Below, one piece after another: positions 7,737 to 16,399 of a DNA stretch of 22,841 nucleotides (positions are counted from its first letter, which is position 1; the number at the start of each line of letters is the position of its first letter). The notes under the pieces were generated by a model that saw only the letters and a program-made list of their open reading frames with translations, ran no database searches and was not told the origin of the DNA. The stretch comes from Opitutia bacterium. GTDB lineage: Bacteria; Verrucomicrobiota; Verrucomicrobiia; Opitutales; Seribacteraceae. Location: assembly GCA_018646565.1 (NCBI GenBank), contig JABGUO010000252.1, positions 1 to 22,841 on the forward strand. The letters are read 5' to 3'. The position numbers and the translations under genes were made by a program.

Positions 7737-10700
7737 CTACCGATTGAAAAGAAAAGCAGGTGTGTTAATTAATGCCCAAGTCAAATCCTGAACGCCGATC
7801 AGCCTTCTATTTTGCAAGTGCCCTTTGCTCAGTGAAACGGCTCTGCGTAAACGAGCAACTTCAGGTGGCAAGGGAATCGGCTTTTTTGCCTCAGTTAAAA
7901 TTCCTTCCAATTTTACCAGTTGAGCATCTTTGGGCAGTGGTTCACTTGCCTCCTTAAGCAACTTGACAAGTAATACTCTTTCGGAATTGCTCTTCTTAAA
8001 GGCATCTGAAAGGGTTTTATGTTGATCCGAGCTACGCTTATTTTTTGCAACGGCAAAGATACCTTTCACATCCTCTGGTAATCCATATGACACTGGAGGA
8101 GGGACGTTAGTAACGGCCAATCTAAAACGGCCAAGGGAATGCTGGCCACCTTGAAACTGCTGTTTTAATGTAAAAGTTAAATGAACAGGACCTTTAAATG
8201 AAACTTTTTCCTTCACCTGAAATGAGGCATAATGGACATTACCCATTTGAGGAGAAATCGCCCATCCATTTCGACTGGGAGCCTCCTTGCCATCTACAGC
8301 CGATACAACCGGGTATCCACCCTGGCTAAATGTGGCTAATGCATTCTCAAAGGAAAGCTTAAGGGGAACTTCATTTCGATACAGCTTAAGTGAACGGATT
8401 GCTACTCCATTATCCAATACAAGCTGAATACCCTTTAAATCTTGCAGAGAAACAAAATCGAGTCGGTATGATTTCCAATCACTTGATTGTTGAACCTTCA
8501 AACCTGAGGAAAGATTTTCCTGGGAATAGGATTCCCCTTCTGTTTTCCATCCTACTTGAGCAACAACCGCTTTCTTTGCCTTCGCCATCAATTCGATCGC
8601 AAAACTTCCCTTTTCACAAGAAAGATCAATTGCCAGACTGGGTTTAGGAACTTGGTCTGCCCCAGACTTATAGTAAAACCCTGATGCCCCTCCCCCATTA
8701 TAAATTTTAAGAAGCACAAGATTTCGTCCTTTATTCAGGGCAAGAGTTATTTTTTCCTGATCTGGAGCTGCACCTCGTCCGATATTATTTCCCAAAACCA
8801 ACTGCCCATTAAGATAAACTTTTATTCCGTCATCACTGCCCAAATTTAAAGGAATTTTTATAGGGACATCCGTGTTAATTACTTTCATTAAATAATGAGA
8901 AGCATTTGCGGCTGAAAAAACAGTGCCATATAACACACCTTCTTTCCAATCTGTCCTTGCCTTCCAATTAAGTTCGATAGGACCATGCTTAAAAACCCTA
9001 TTCTCATCAAAAGTATAGTCGATTTCCGGCCCCGCTTTTTCATCAAAGCCAACCCCGATAAATGGTCCAACATGATAAAAATTTCCCGATCTAACCTTTC
9101 CACTTGGTATGCTCTGAGACAAGAGAATGCTGTCGTTTGAGTCTTGAAAATTTGTTTGTAATCCTGGGTACCATTTATTTTTTCCTCCCCTTGTTCCAAA
9201 ACTCCAATCACCCCTTACTTCCCAATCTTTTAAATTATTCGACGGTTTTGAATGAACTTCGAGTTCAGTAAGAACAAAATTCCCATCCCCAGGAGAGCGT
9301 CCCGGGCCTTTTTTGGGAAGCCTTGGGTCGGTCATTGCCTCGACTCGAACTCCTGTTATCGATGATAAATTAGTGGTGGTATTCACAACATAACTACCCT
9401 TTGCACTTCGGCCACCCACGAACACGGATCCATCTTTTTGAGATTCGAATTTGACCCCCGGCATTTTGGAAGTGACCTTCCCCAAATCCAAGTTTTCCCA
9501 CTTACTTATTTCGTTCGAATACTCATCTTCCCATTTAGACAATCTTGCCGGGAGGGTTTGATCAAATAAAGTGACCGCGTCTTTTGCTTTTATGATTTCC
9601 AGCTTTCGCTTTTCCGAAGCAACCTTAACAGCATTTGCAGTTTTTTTCCTATAATTATTAATCTCAGAATTGGCCTGACTAATCGCAAGTTCTCGCTCTC
9701 TTTCTTTTGCGTTAAGCGATTCTTTGATGCCCCTCTCTTCTTCTTTCAATTGTTTAATCAAACTCTGATGGTCATTCTGCAATTGATCCGTAAATAATTG
9801 CAGGCTTTGTGCGATTTCATTCTCCGTTGCCGGCCGGTTCAGTATACGAAGAAATAAGTCGTTTATTAATGTGGGGTCATCCTGTTGAGCATTGGCCATT
9901 TTTGTGATTGCATTATTAGGGTCTGAAATCGCGTTATTTACTGTGGGTCCACTTACAAGAGCCATAATCGGTCCCAACTGAAGCTCACCATTACGTTCGC
10001 ATTCACAGGAAGTTTCTCGGGCCGGCCTTCCAAAAGTTCCCAAAAAGCCATCTGGCAGCTTTATTCCCACATCTGGAAGCGATGCGGCACGGGTACCCGC
10101 CGGAACTCCTGGGAACTTACTTTTGAAACCTGTTACTTGATACACCGCATCGAGCAGAGTCTCGGCAGGCAAGCGGCGGGGGTGGGCGTGAGAAAAATTA
10201 ATGGTATCATCCACATTCCAGCCATTGGAACCGACCGAAAGCTGGTATGTTCTTGATTTACATAGTATTTTAATGATGTGCCTTACATTGAAACCACTCT
10301 TGATAAACTCGTTCTCTAAATAACTTAAAAGTTTTGGATTACTGGGAGGGTTTCCCGCTCGGATATCATCAATCGGTTCAATTATTCCAATCCCAAAAAG
10401 GTAGCCCCAAATTCGATTCACATAACTTTTCGCAAAATAGGCATTACTGGGTGAGGTCATCCATGCCGCTAATTTTTCCCGCCTGGACATTCCAGATTTC
10501 TCAGCAAATTGTGCCGGATAAGGAAAATCGGGTGCTACCACCTCATCCGTTCGTTCATGTTTCACTTCACCGAATTTTACATCTTTTACAAACTCATAAA
10601 GTGGTTTTCCTCTTTCAACCGCAGTCTTACCAATCTCGTTTTTCCCTGAAGCCGGATCCTTTTCCAATTTAAATTGAGCAAAGTGGGCGGCCATTTCGTA

Positions 10701-13610
10701 ATACTGGTTTTGAGTCCACCTTTCAAATGGATGGTCATGGCATTTATTACAGTTAAATCGAGTAGCGAGGAATAAATGGGTTGTATTCTCCATAGTATCC
10801 TCGGGGGTTCTCAAGATTTTAAAATACGATGCGGGCGGATTTTCTTTATTCGAACCCGATGCAGTTACTACTTTTCGTACAAATTCATCATAGGGAGTAT
10901 TCTTTTCCATTTCTGCCCGTATCCAAGTGCGTAAGGCAGTTGCCCCCTTTCTTCCCAAAAACTTTCCATTTACTTGCAGTAAATCGGCCCATTTATTGGT
11001 CCAGTGTTCAAGAAAGTCTTCACTCCCTACTAATTGATCGATCAATTGATCTCGTTTCAACTGGGAAACTCCCTCTTGCTTGGTAAAATCTAAAACCTGA
11101 TTAATGCTCGGAGGCAGACCAGTTAAATCAAGGTAAACCCGACGAAGAAACTCAAGATCGCCGCTTATTGGCGAGGGGAGTATTTTCATCCGCTTCCACT
11201 TCTGGGCTACTAATTGATCCACCTTATTGTTGTAGGAAGGTTCCTTCCATTGAAATCCCTTACGATCCCCCATGACGGTTAAGGTAGTTGCGGCATACCG
11301 GCCTTCATAACGTGCTAATATAGGTGCCTCTCCTCTGCGAAGTGTCGTCATTAAACTCATGTCGTCATGTTCGCTTACCTCTCCATTCCCACTGGTAACA
11401 AATGCCTCGTGTGTAACATCCCGTATTTTACCATTGGAAAAGCTGGCTACTACTCTCATTTGCTGGGTCGAGCCAATTTCCTGAACAACTGGATCCTGAG
11501 GAAATAATTCAATCTTATTTACTCGCACGGCGTTAGTAGCAAGAGGAGCTCCATTCGCGATCCATGCTTTAATTACCTGATAGTATTTTGAATTAGAATC
11601 AACTAATTGACCGCCTTCATGTGGTACCCTACCCGAAGCTTTTAAAAGCATAAGGCTACTATCAGGCGAGGCCACGCTTACCCTTCGACAGGCCATATCA
11701 TCGGTAAATGCACGGACATCATACAATGCATCATAGCCTCGGAGAGAGAGTTTGAATCCATTCTTTCCCTCTTTTGCCCCATGACAGGTCCCTGAATTAC
11801 ATCCAAGCTTAGAAATAATGGGATTTACGTCTTCTATAAAATCAGGTTCCCAATTCGATGTCATTCCAGCAACTTGAACGGGAATTGAAACTTCCCGATT
11901 TGCAAAATAGGCAACAAGAACGCCCGTCCCATCTTTCTTCGGTGAAAATAATCCTCTCTTGTTCACAGTCCCGATTCCTCCTTTTACTCTCCATTTTGCC
12001 ATGCGAGTAACATCCACTCTTCCTCCTCCCTGTAAGTCTGCACTTAGCAAAAGTTGGCAATAATCAATTGCCCGGGAAATGGATATAGTCTTGGGTTCGA
12101 GAATAAGGTTTTCAACTTTAGCTCCTTTTATTATAGACTCGGGCACCTCCACAGATTGTTCAGATTGCTTTACTGAAAATAGTAGACTGTTCTCCTGTTT
12201 GGACTTTTTCTTAATGGGAACGGGGAAGAATTTTCGAAAGATTTCACCGGATGATATTTTGTGAAAACGAATTAATCCATCATATCCCCCTGATGCCAAT
12301 GTCTTACCATCCGGTGAGCAGGATAAAGAATAGATTGCAGAAGTTGGTATTTGCTTCCTCCATAGTTCCTTGCCCGACTCGATCTCAAAGCAAGAAATTT
12401 CTCCCTTACCATTCAAACTGCTTCCAGCAAAGCCAAGGTTTCCTTTTGCATTAAAACAGACTGAAAAAATTCGGCCGATTTGAGATTTATATTCACGGAT
12501 TTGATTGGGGTTTCCTCCACCTGCCGGTGCCGCCTTTGTGGATTGTCGAAATAATTTTGGTTTACCATCAGCACCTCCCACCAATAACTCAGTTTTCCCG
12601 GGTCGTACCGCGATTGAATTCTGCCCTCCACTCAAAATTCCGGGTGTATGGGTGGTTACATTACCGATAAACCTTTCTGTTTTTACATCAGTTTGCTTCA
12701 CTGTTTTGTCACGACTTACCGAAAAAATCGAATTTCCATCATCCGAAAACACAGTCCCCCTCACCCAGTCATTATGCCCAGACATGTAGGAAATTTGTTT
12801 TCCATCGGCGGACTGAATAACTCGAACCGATGAATCACTCCCTCCAAAACCAAGCAATGTACCATCCGGTGACCACGAAACCCCATACAATGTATCATAA
12901 GTTACGGAGTGAGATAATTTTAATTTTTGGATTCGCCAATCCCAAACTTGGATCTCTCCCATTCTTCCCGGTTGTCCCCCCGCTAATGCCAGGTTCTTTC
13001 CATCCGGAGAAAAAGAAACCGCTTCAATCCGTTCGGACATCCCGACCAATCTATTTACGATCGAACTCCCGTCTGATTTGCATACAATAACCTCATGGAA
13101 ACCTGACAAGGCAAGGTATTTACCATCAGGAGAATAATCGAGAGAAAGAATTAATGGCGGTATTTCATAGATAGGAAGATTTTCCATGCTGTATTTCGGC
13201 CCGGAATTGGCAGGAGAATCATCTCTTGCACCTTCCTTAATCCACTGTACAATTTTTTTATATTCTATGGGATGCAATGCCTTTGCATTTTTGCCTTTAG
13301 GCATCTCGGAAGATCCGTCTGGGTTAATCTTGATTTGATCGATCAGATAACTGTCAAAAGGCTTACCAGGAACAACTGCGGATTTACCTGTTTCTCCCCC
13401 CTTCAATAAAGAAAGGAAATGAGTCATCAAATAATCTCCCTTCATTTTTGCAGGTTGATGACACCCATTACAATTGGCCTGAAAAATAGGTCGAATATCA
13501 TCATGAAAACTAATCTTTTTAGTTTTTTCTGCCCCGCAAACGAAAGGAAGCAAGCAGGTACCAATGAAAAGGAAAAACTTGGTCGAGATTTTTCGAAAAG
13601 AGAAGGGCAT
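7737..13610 (-). CDS. Giant secreted PSCyt1-WD40-Ig-DUF1549-DUF1553 protein
   Basis: Residue numbers count from an in-frame ATG at 13691 (1984 residues). I prefer ATG 13610 (Met28), because a Sec signal peptide (about 28-53) begins there. Domains in order are: planctomycete cytochrome C type 1 with CNGCH (74-78); a WD40-like propeller (about 175-490) with repeated SPDGK/SPDGT turns; an Ig-like segment (about 525-610); a second cytochrome-like module with CNSGTCHGA (631-639); a Big2-like Ig domain (about 724-808); DUF1549/PSCyt2 (about 822-1005) with CNKCH (981-985); and the N-terminal part of DUF1553 (about 1056-1305). An insertion (about 1306-1900) follows, holding a charged coiled coil, a carbohydrate-binding-like sandwich with GPGRSPGDGNFVLTE, and a PA14-like sandwich (SDDGIKVYLNGQ). 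The DUF1553 C-terminus (VQDLTWALINTPAFLFNR) closes the protein. It may bind haem at two or three sites outside the cytoplasm. Function is unknown; the DUF1501 gene is next in the operon. Confidence 0.92.
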   Translation of the reverse strand: MPFSFRKISTKFFLFIGTCLLPFVCGAEKTKKISFHDDIRPIFQANCNGCHQPAKMKGDYLMTHFLSLLKGGETGKSAVVPGKPFDSYLIDQIKINPDGSSEMPKGKNAKALHPIEYKKIVQWIKEGARDDSPANSGPKYSMENLPIYEIPPLILSLDYSPDGKYLALSGFHEVIVCKSDGSSIVNRLVGMSERIEAVSFSPDGKNLALAGGQPGRMGEIQVWDWRIQKLKLSHSVTYDTLYGVSWSPDGTLLGFGGSDSSVRVIQSADGKQISYMSGHNDWVRGTVFSDDGNSIFSVSRDKTVKQTDVKTERFIGNVTTHTPGILSGGQNSIAVRPGKTELLVGGADGKPKLFRQSTKAAPAGGGNPNQIREYKSQIGRIFSVCFNAKGNLGFAGSSLNGKGEISCFEIESGKELWRKQIPTSAIYSLSCSPDGKTLASGGYDGLIRFHKISSGEIFRKFFPVPIKKKSKQENSLLFSVKQSEQSVEVPESIIKGAKVENLILEPKTISISRAIDYCQLLLSADLQGGGRVDVTRMAKWRVKGGIGTVNKRGLFSPKKDGTGVLVAYFANREVSIPVQVAGMTSNWEPDFIEDVNPIISKLGCNSGTCHGAKEGKNGFKLSLRGYDALYDVRAFTDDMACRRVSVASPDSSLMLLKASGRVPHEGGQLVDSNSKYYQVIKAWIANGAPLATNAVRVNKIELFPQDPVVQEIGSTQQMRVVASFSNGKIRDVTHEAFVTSGNGEVSEHDDMSLMTTLRRGEAPILARYEGRYAATTLTVMGDRKGFQWKEPSYNNKVDQLVAQKWKRMKILPSPISGDLEFLRRVYLDLTGLPPSINQVLDFTKQEGVSQLKRDQLIDQLVGSEDFLEHWTNKWADLLQVNGKFLGRKGATALRTWIRAEMEKNTPYDEFVRKVVTASGSNKENPPASYFKILRTPEDTMENTTHLFLATRFNCNKCHDHPFERWTQNQYYEMAAHFAQFKLEKDPASGKNEIGKTAVERGKPLYEFVKDVKFGEVKHERTDEVVAPDFPYPAQFAEKSGMSRREKLAAWMTSPSNAYFAKSYVNRIWGYLFGIGIIEPIDDIRAGNPPSNPKLLSYLENEFIKSGFNVRHIIKILCKSRTYQLSVGSNGWNVDDTINFSHAHPRRLPAETLLDAVYQVTGFKSKFPGVPAGTRAASLPDVGIKLPDGFLGTFGRPARETSCECERNGELQLGPIMALVSGPTVNNAISDPNNAITKMANAQQDDPTLINDLFLRILNRPATENEIAQSLQLFTDQLQNDHQSLIKQLKEEERGIKESLNAKERERELAISQANSEINNYRKKTANAVKVASEKRKLEIIKAKDAVTLFDQTLPARLSKWEDEYSNEISKWENLDLGKVTSKMPGVKFESQKDGSVFVGGRSAKGSYVVNTTTNLSSITGVRVEAMTDPRLPKKGPGRSPGDGNFVLTELEVHSKPSNNLKDWEVRGDWSFGTRGGKNKWYPGLQTNFQDSNDSILLSQSIPSGKVRSGNFYHVGPFIGVGFDEKAGPEIDYTFDENRVFKHGPIELNWKARTDWKEGVLYGTVFSAANASHYLMKVINTDVPIKIPLNLGSDDGIKVYLNGQLVLGNNIGRGAAPDQEKITLALNKGRNLVLLKIYNGGGASGFYYKSGADQVPKPSLAIDLSCEKGSFAIELMAKAKKAVVAQVGWKTEGESYSQENLSSGLKVQQSSDWKSYRLDFVSLQDLKGIQLVLDNGVAIRSLKLYRNEVPLKLSFENALATFSQGGYPVVSAVDGKEAPSRNGWAISPQMGNVHYASFQVKEKVSFKGPVHLTFTLKQQFQGGQHSLGRFRLAVTNVPPPVSYGLPEDVKGIFAVAKNKRSSDQHKTLSDAFKKSNSERVLLVKLLKEASEPLPKDAQLVKLEGILTEAKKPIPLPPEVARLRRAVSLSKGHLQNRRLIGVQDLTWALINTPAFLFNR

Positions 13611-13795
13611 TAAATCAATACTGATCTCAATTAATCTTGAGACAAGGGACAAAGTCAGATTTCTAAAATTAAAATTCGCAATGATGCTCATAATTAATCC
13701 GTATTCAAAGTCCAGAATTGAGGCTTTCCTGTGAAATTTCTTTCAATCGTTCAGTCAATTGTTATACCAAAAGCTAACTTGGGATGTGTTATATA

Positions 13796-13818
13796 AATTT
13801 TCCTCTCGAAGGAAAATT
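13796..13818 (-). terminator. Hairpin downstream of the PhzF-family gene, possible terminator
   Basis: A perfect nine-base-pair inverted repeat (AATTTTCCT / AGGAAAATT) with a five-base loop begins five bases past the PhzF stop codon at 13824-13826. In the minus-strand transcript the 3' arm is followed by TATATAAC rather than a T-run, so efficiency as an intrinsic terminator is uncertain. It lies between the PhzF gene and the start of the next minus-strand operon, where a terminator is expected. Confidence 0.45.
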
Positions 13819-13823
13819 GAAAA

Positions 13824-14621
13824 CTAGATTGAGATATGACCTCTCATAAAAGTATCTGCTTTTCCCTCCACCCATATTCCGTTTTTGCTCACCCCACATT
13901 TGAATGAAGTGCCGCGGGAAGATAGTTGCTTTACCCGAAGGGTGTCCTTCTCAAGCTTTTTACTCCAGTAAGGAACAAGAATGCAGTGAATTGAACCACT
14001 CACCTCGTCTTCATCCACCCCACAAGCAGGAGCAAAGTAGCGAGTAACATAATCTACCTTGGGGTCGGCAGATAAGGCAGTAGCAATAATTCCACGCGCA
14101 CCTGTAATTCGTTTTAAAAGAATGGGATCTGGTTGCATATCCAGCACAATTGATTCATCAGAAAATACACATAAACAATCTAGACCGATGTAAGTTTCAT
14201 TGGGATAAGCTCCTAAACCTTCAATGAGTAATGGGGAAGCAACACAGATTCGGGATGGTAACGAGGGTAGTGCCAAGGATAAGGCACCATTTTCGAGCTT
14301 AGTTACTTTCAATTCTCCGCTGCTGGAAGAAAAGCATATTGATTTGGCACCCTCAGAGAAACCTTCTTCAAACAGTATATGAGAAGCCGCTAATGTACCA
14401 TGCCCACTAAGATCGATTTCTACTAATGGAGAGAACCAACGGATTGACCATTGATTGGGGGAATTTAAAAAAAGAAATACAGTTTCGGGTAAATATGTTT
14501 GTGCGGCAATATTTTGTAATTCATCAGTGGACAACCAATCCTTTAAAACACACACACCCGCTGGATTCCCAGAATAGGAATCCTTGCAAAATGCATTTAC
14601 TTGATAATAGGGTACATTCAT
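13824..14621 (-). CDS. PhzF family protein (isomerase/epimerase fold)
   Basis: This 265-residue protein has the PhzF/diaminopimelate-epimerase-like two-domain fold. It shows GNPAGVCVL (18-26), the catalytic-Glu motif LPETVF with Glu46, RWFSPLVEIDLSGHGTLAASH (61-81), DYVTRYFAPACGVDEDEVSGSIHC (190-213) and a final LSSRGTSF segment. Family members isomerise or epimerise small metabolites. PhzF itself acts in phenazine synthesis, but most bacterial members are uncharacterised, and nothing else here suggests phenazines. The usual EDPVTGSAH motif reads EDEVSGSIH (204-212), replacing the Pro. The protein has no signal peptide and should be cytoplasmic, unlike most of its neighbours. It follows the Gfo/Idh/MocA gene by 232 bases and probably has its own promoter. 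Length is slightly under the family's usual 260-300. Confidence 0.9.
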   Translation of the reverse strand: MNVPYYQVNAFCKDSYSGNPAGVCVLKDWLSTDELQNIAAQTYLPETVFLFLNSPNQWSIRWFSPLVEIDLSGHGTLAASHILFEEGFSEGAKSICFSSSSGELKVTKLENGALSLALPSLPSRICVASPLLIEGLGAYPNETYIGLDCLCVFSDESIVLDMQPDPILLKRITGARGIIATALSADPKVDYVTRYFAPACGVDEDEVSGSIHCILVPYWSKKLEKDTLRVKQLSSRGTSFKCGVSKNGIWVEGKADTFMRGHISI

Positions 14622-14799
14622 TACGATTTGATTAGAATAAAGCCGATTACTAACCTTGCTTCCAATTAAAACGCTCGGTTGAGTGCCCTAGATTGATGCA
14701 ATAGGTTACAAAAGCAAATCTTATAGCCCGAACGATGCCAATTATCAGAAATTAGCTCAGATAAAATAAATTCTATACAATTGAATCTACACTACCATG

Positions 14800-14841
14800 C
14801 TTTTGCCAAACTAAAGTAAAAGTAATCTAAAATGGCAAAAG
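14800..14841. other. Long-loop inverted repeat downstream of the Gfo/Idh/MocA gene
   Basis: CTTTTGCCA (14800-14808) and TGGCAAAAG (14833-14841) are exact reverse complements separated by 24 bases, just past the stop of the Gfo/Idh/MocA gene. The loop is long and AT-rich. It may act as a weak terminator on either strand or be chance. The rest of the 232-base gap before the PhzF gene shows nothing recognisable. Confidence 0.3.
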
Positions 14842-14853
14842 AAAAAAGGGTAA

Positions 14854-16254
14854 TTAAGCGGGTACAAAACCCCACTGGGAACGATACGCTTTGGAAATCA
14901 ATTGATTAGCATCTTTGCGATTAGTAGTGAGTTTTTTGGCGTTCCATTTAAATTTCCCACCTACTCGCATCGCAACATTACCCAATAAAATAGCCTCGGT
15001 TAAATTCCCGGCATAGTTAAAGTTGGAGAGAGCAATTTCAGGCTTATTTTCCCGAATTGCCTTCACCCATTCTTCCTTCATCCCCGCGTCTCCTCGACCA
15101 TTTCGGGCAATCGATTGTTCGGGCAATTCAACTTCATTCTTCTTGTGCCACTTTCCGCCCTTGTATACCAACCAATCCGCTCCATAATCGTTGGGAGAAT
15201 ACATGATCCCATCTGTTCCCACAATAAGAAGGCCGCTGTTCTTAGGGGTCTGACCATGAAAAAGATCCATTGGGGGTAGATTCTTCACTCCCTTATTATC
15301 CTTCCCATTGTTACCCACTTTTCCTTCATACCAATGGAATTTGATTGGCCCACGCTTTTCAGTCTTGGGAAAATAGAGATTAATACTGGCCCAGGAAGGA
15401 TAAGTTTCATCATTAATGGGACCAGTGTTTACTGACTCCGCCTTAGTTGGTTGGGTAAGTTCGCACCCCATAAAAGCGAGGTTGGTGGTGTGACAAGCCA
15501 TATCACCTAACGCACCGGTGCCATAATCGTACCATCCTCGCCATTTAAATGGTGCATAACAGGAGTGGTAGGGTCTCATCGGTGCAGGTCCAACAAATGA
15601 ATCCCAATCGACATGACTCGGAACATCCATAGCCTCACTTGGGCGAGCTGTAATTGTTGGAGCTTGTGGCCAAACAGGACGATTTGTCCACGCATGTATG
15701 TCTTTCACCGTCCCTAATCCTCCGGCACGTATGTATTCCGCTCCTTCACGAAGGCCATTCTCTGCAGTTCCTTGATTTCCCATCTGCGTGCAAATTCCCT
15801 TTGCATTTGCTAAGGTGGTCATTTGACGAGCTTCCCAAACAGTGTGTGTCATCGGTTTTTGAACATACACATTGATTCCCTTTTGCATTGCCATCATTGC
15901 TGCAGGTGCGTGGGTGTGGTCTGGCGTACTGACTGTAAGTGCATCAATCTTATCTCCATACTGGCTTAGTAATTCTCGGTAATCAGAGAACTTGACCGCG
16001 TCTGGATGCTTTCTTAACGCTACATCCAACCTGCGCGAATCGATATCACAGGCAGCCACAACATCGCCATGAACCGCTGCATGATCAAAATCACTCTTCC
16101 CTTTTCCCCCCACTCCGATCCCCGCAACTTGTAGCTTACTATTCGCACCGAAAACTCTTGATGGGAAAAAATTAAAAGCAAACGCAGTTGACGCGGCTGC
16201 CCCTAAAAATGTGCGTCGTGAATAATGATAGGTTTTTTGGTAGCTCTTAGTCAT
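14854..16254 (-). CDS. Tat-exported Gfo/Idh/MocA family oxidoreductase
   Basis: This 466-residue protein has a Tat signal (SRRTFLGAAA, 12-21) and a hydrophobic segment to about residue 36. A Rossmann NAD(P)-binding domain follows: VAGIGVGGKG (43-52), Asp70 after the second strand, and STPDHTHAP (109-117). The EKP motif of the family is QKP (132-134), a common variant in this secreted subgroup. The C-terminal alpha/beta domain includes GTGALGDMACHT (245-256), with Asp251 and His255 as likely catalytic-site residues. Members oxidise or isomerise sugars and sugar derivatives; Tat-exported members fold with bound cofactor before export and are very numerous in Planctomycetota and Verrucomicrobiota. 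The substrate cannot be told from sequence. The gene stands 142 bases after the small helical-protein gene, behind a hairpin, so it may be a separate transcription unit. No Shine-Dalgarno site is visible. Confidence 0.92.
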   Translation of the reverse strand: MTKSYQKTYHYSRRTFLGAAASTAFAFNFFPSRVFGANSKLQVAGIGVGGKGKSDFDHAAVHGDVVAACDIDSRRLDVALRKHPDAVKFSDYRELLSQYGDKIDALTVSTPDHTHAPAAMMAMQKGINVYVQKPMTHTVWEARQMTTLANAKGICTQMGNQGTAENGLREGAEYIRAGGLGTVKDIHAWTNRPVWPQAPTITARPSEAMDVPSHVDWDSFVGPAPMRPYHSCYAPFKWRGWYDYGTGALGDMACHTTNLAFMGCELTQPTKAESVNTGPINDETYPSWASINLYFPKTEKRGPIKFHWYEGKVGNNGKDNKGVKNLPPMDLFHGQTPKNSGLLIVGTDGIMYSPNDYGADWLVYKGGKWHKKNEVELPEQSIARNGRGDAGMKEEWVKAIRENKPEIALSNFNYAGNLTEAILLGNVAMRVGGKFKWNAKKLTTNRKDANQLISKAYRSQWGFVPA

Positions 16255-16379
16255 GGTAAAAAAAGAATAATATTAAATTTTTTAAAATAAAATAAATTTC
16301 AATCAGTCTCTGCAAGGCAAAAACGCAAGATTGAAGAATTTTCTCAATAGAGAAAGCAAACCTGTTCAGATTTAATCAA

Positions 16380-16399
16380 TAGTGTAGAGGACTACACTA
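16380..16399 (-). terminator. Hairpin overlapping a stop codon, possible terminator
   Basis: TAGTGTAG and CTACACTA form a perfect eight-base-pair stem with a four-base loop. The first three stem bases in the minus-strand transcript are the TAG stop codon of the small secreted protein. The 3' side continues TTGATTAAATC, with only a short T-run. It lies at the end of the sigma-factor cluster, where transcription could stop or be attenuated before the oxidoreductase gene. Confidence 0.45.

Noticed and set aside
8888..9211. Minus-strand open frame of 107 codons within the giant gene
   Set aside because: It is an alternative frame inside the giant DUF1553 protein. The main frame is continuous through it with family-typical sequence on both sides, so it is neither a frameshift nor a nested gene.
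10334..10672. Plus-strand open frame of 112 codons
   Set aside because: It is antisense to the conserved DUF1553 core. Its Pro-, His- and Phe-rich product is what the reverse strand of this coding sequence would give.
12830..13090. Repeated SPDGK-coding DNA in the WD40 region, considered as a DNA repeat
   Set aside because: The similarity is at protein level, from propeller blades. The DNA copies have diverged and are not evenly spaced, so this is neither a CRISPR array nor a tandem repeat.
14752..14760. TTAGCTCAG, similar to the D-arm of a tRNA
   Set aside because: No acceptor stem, anticodon arm or T-loop sequence is found at suitable distances on either side.
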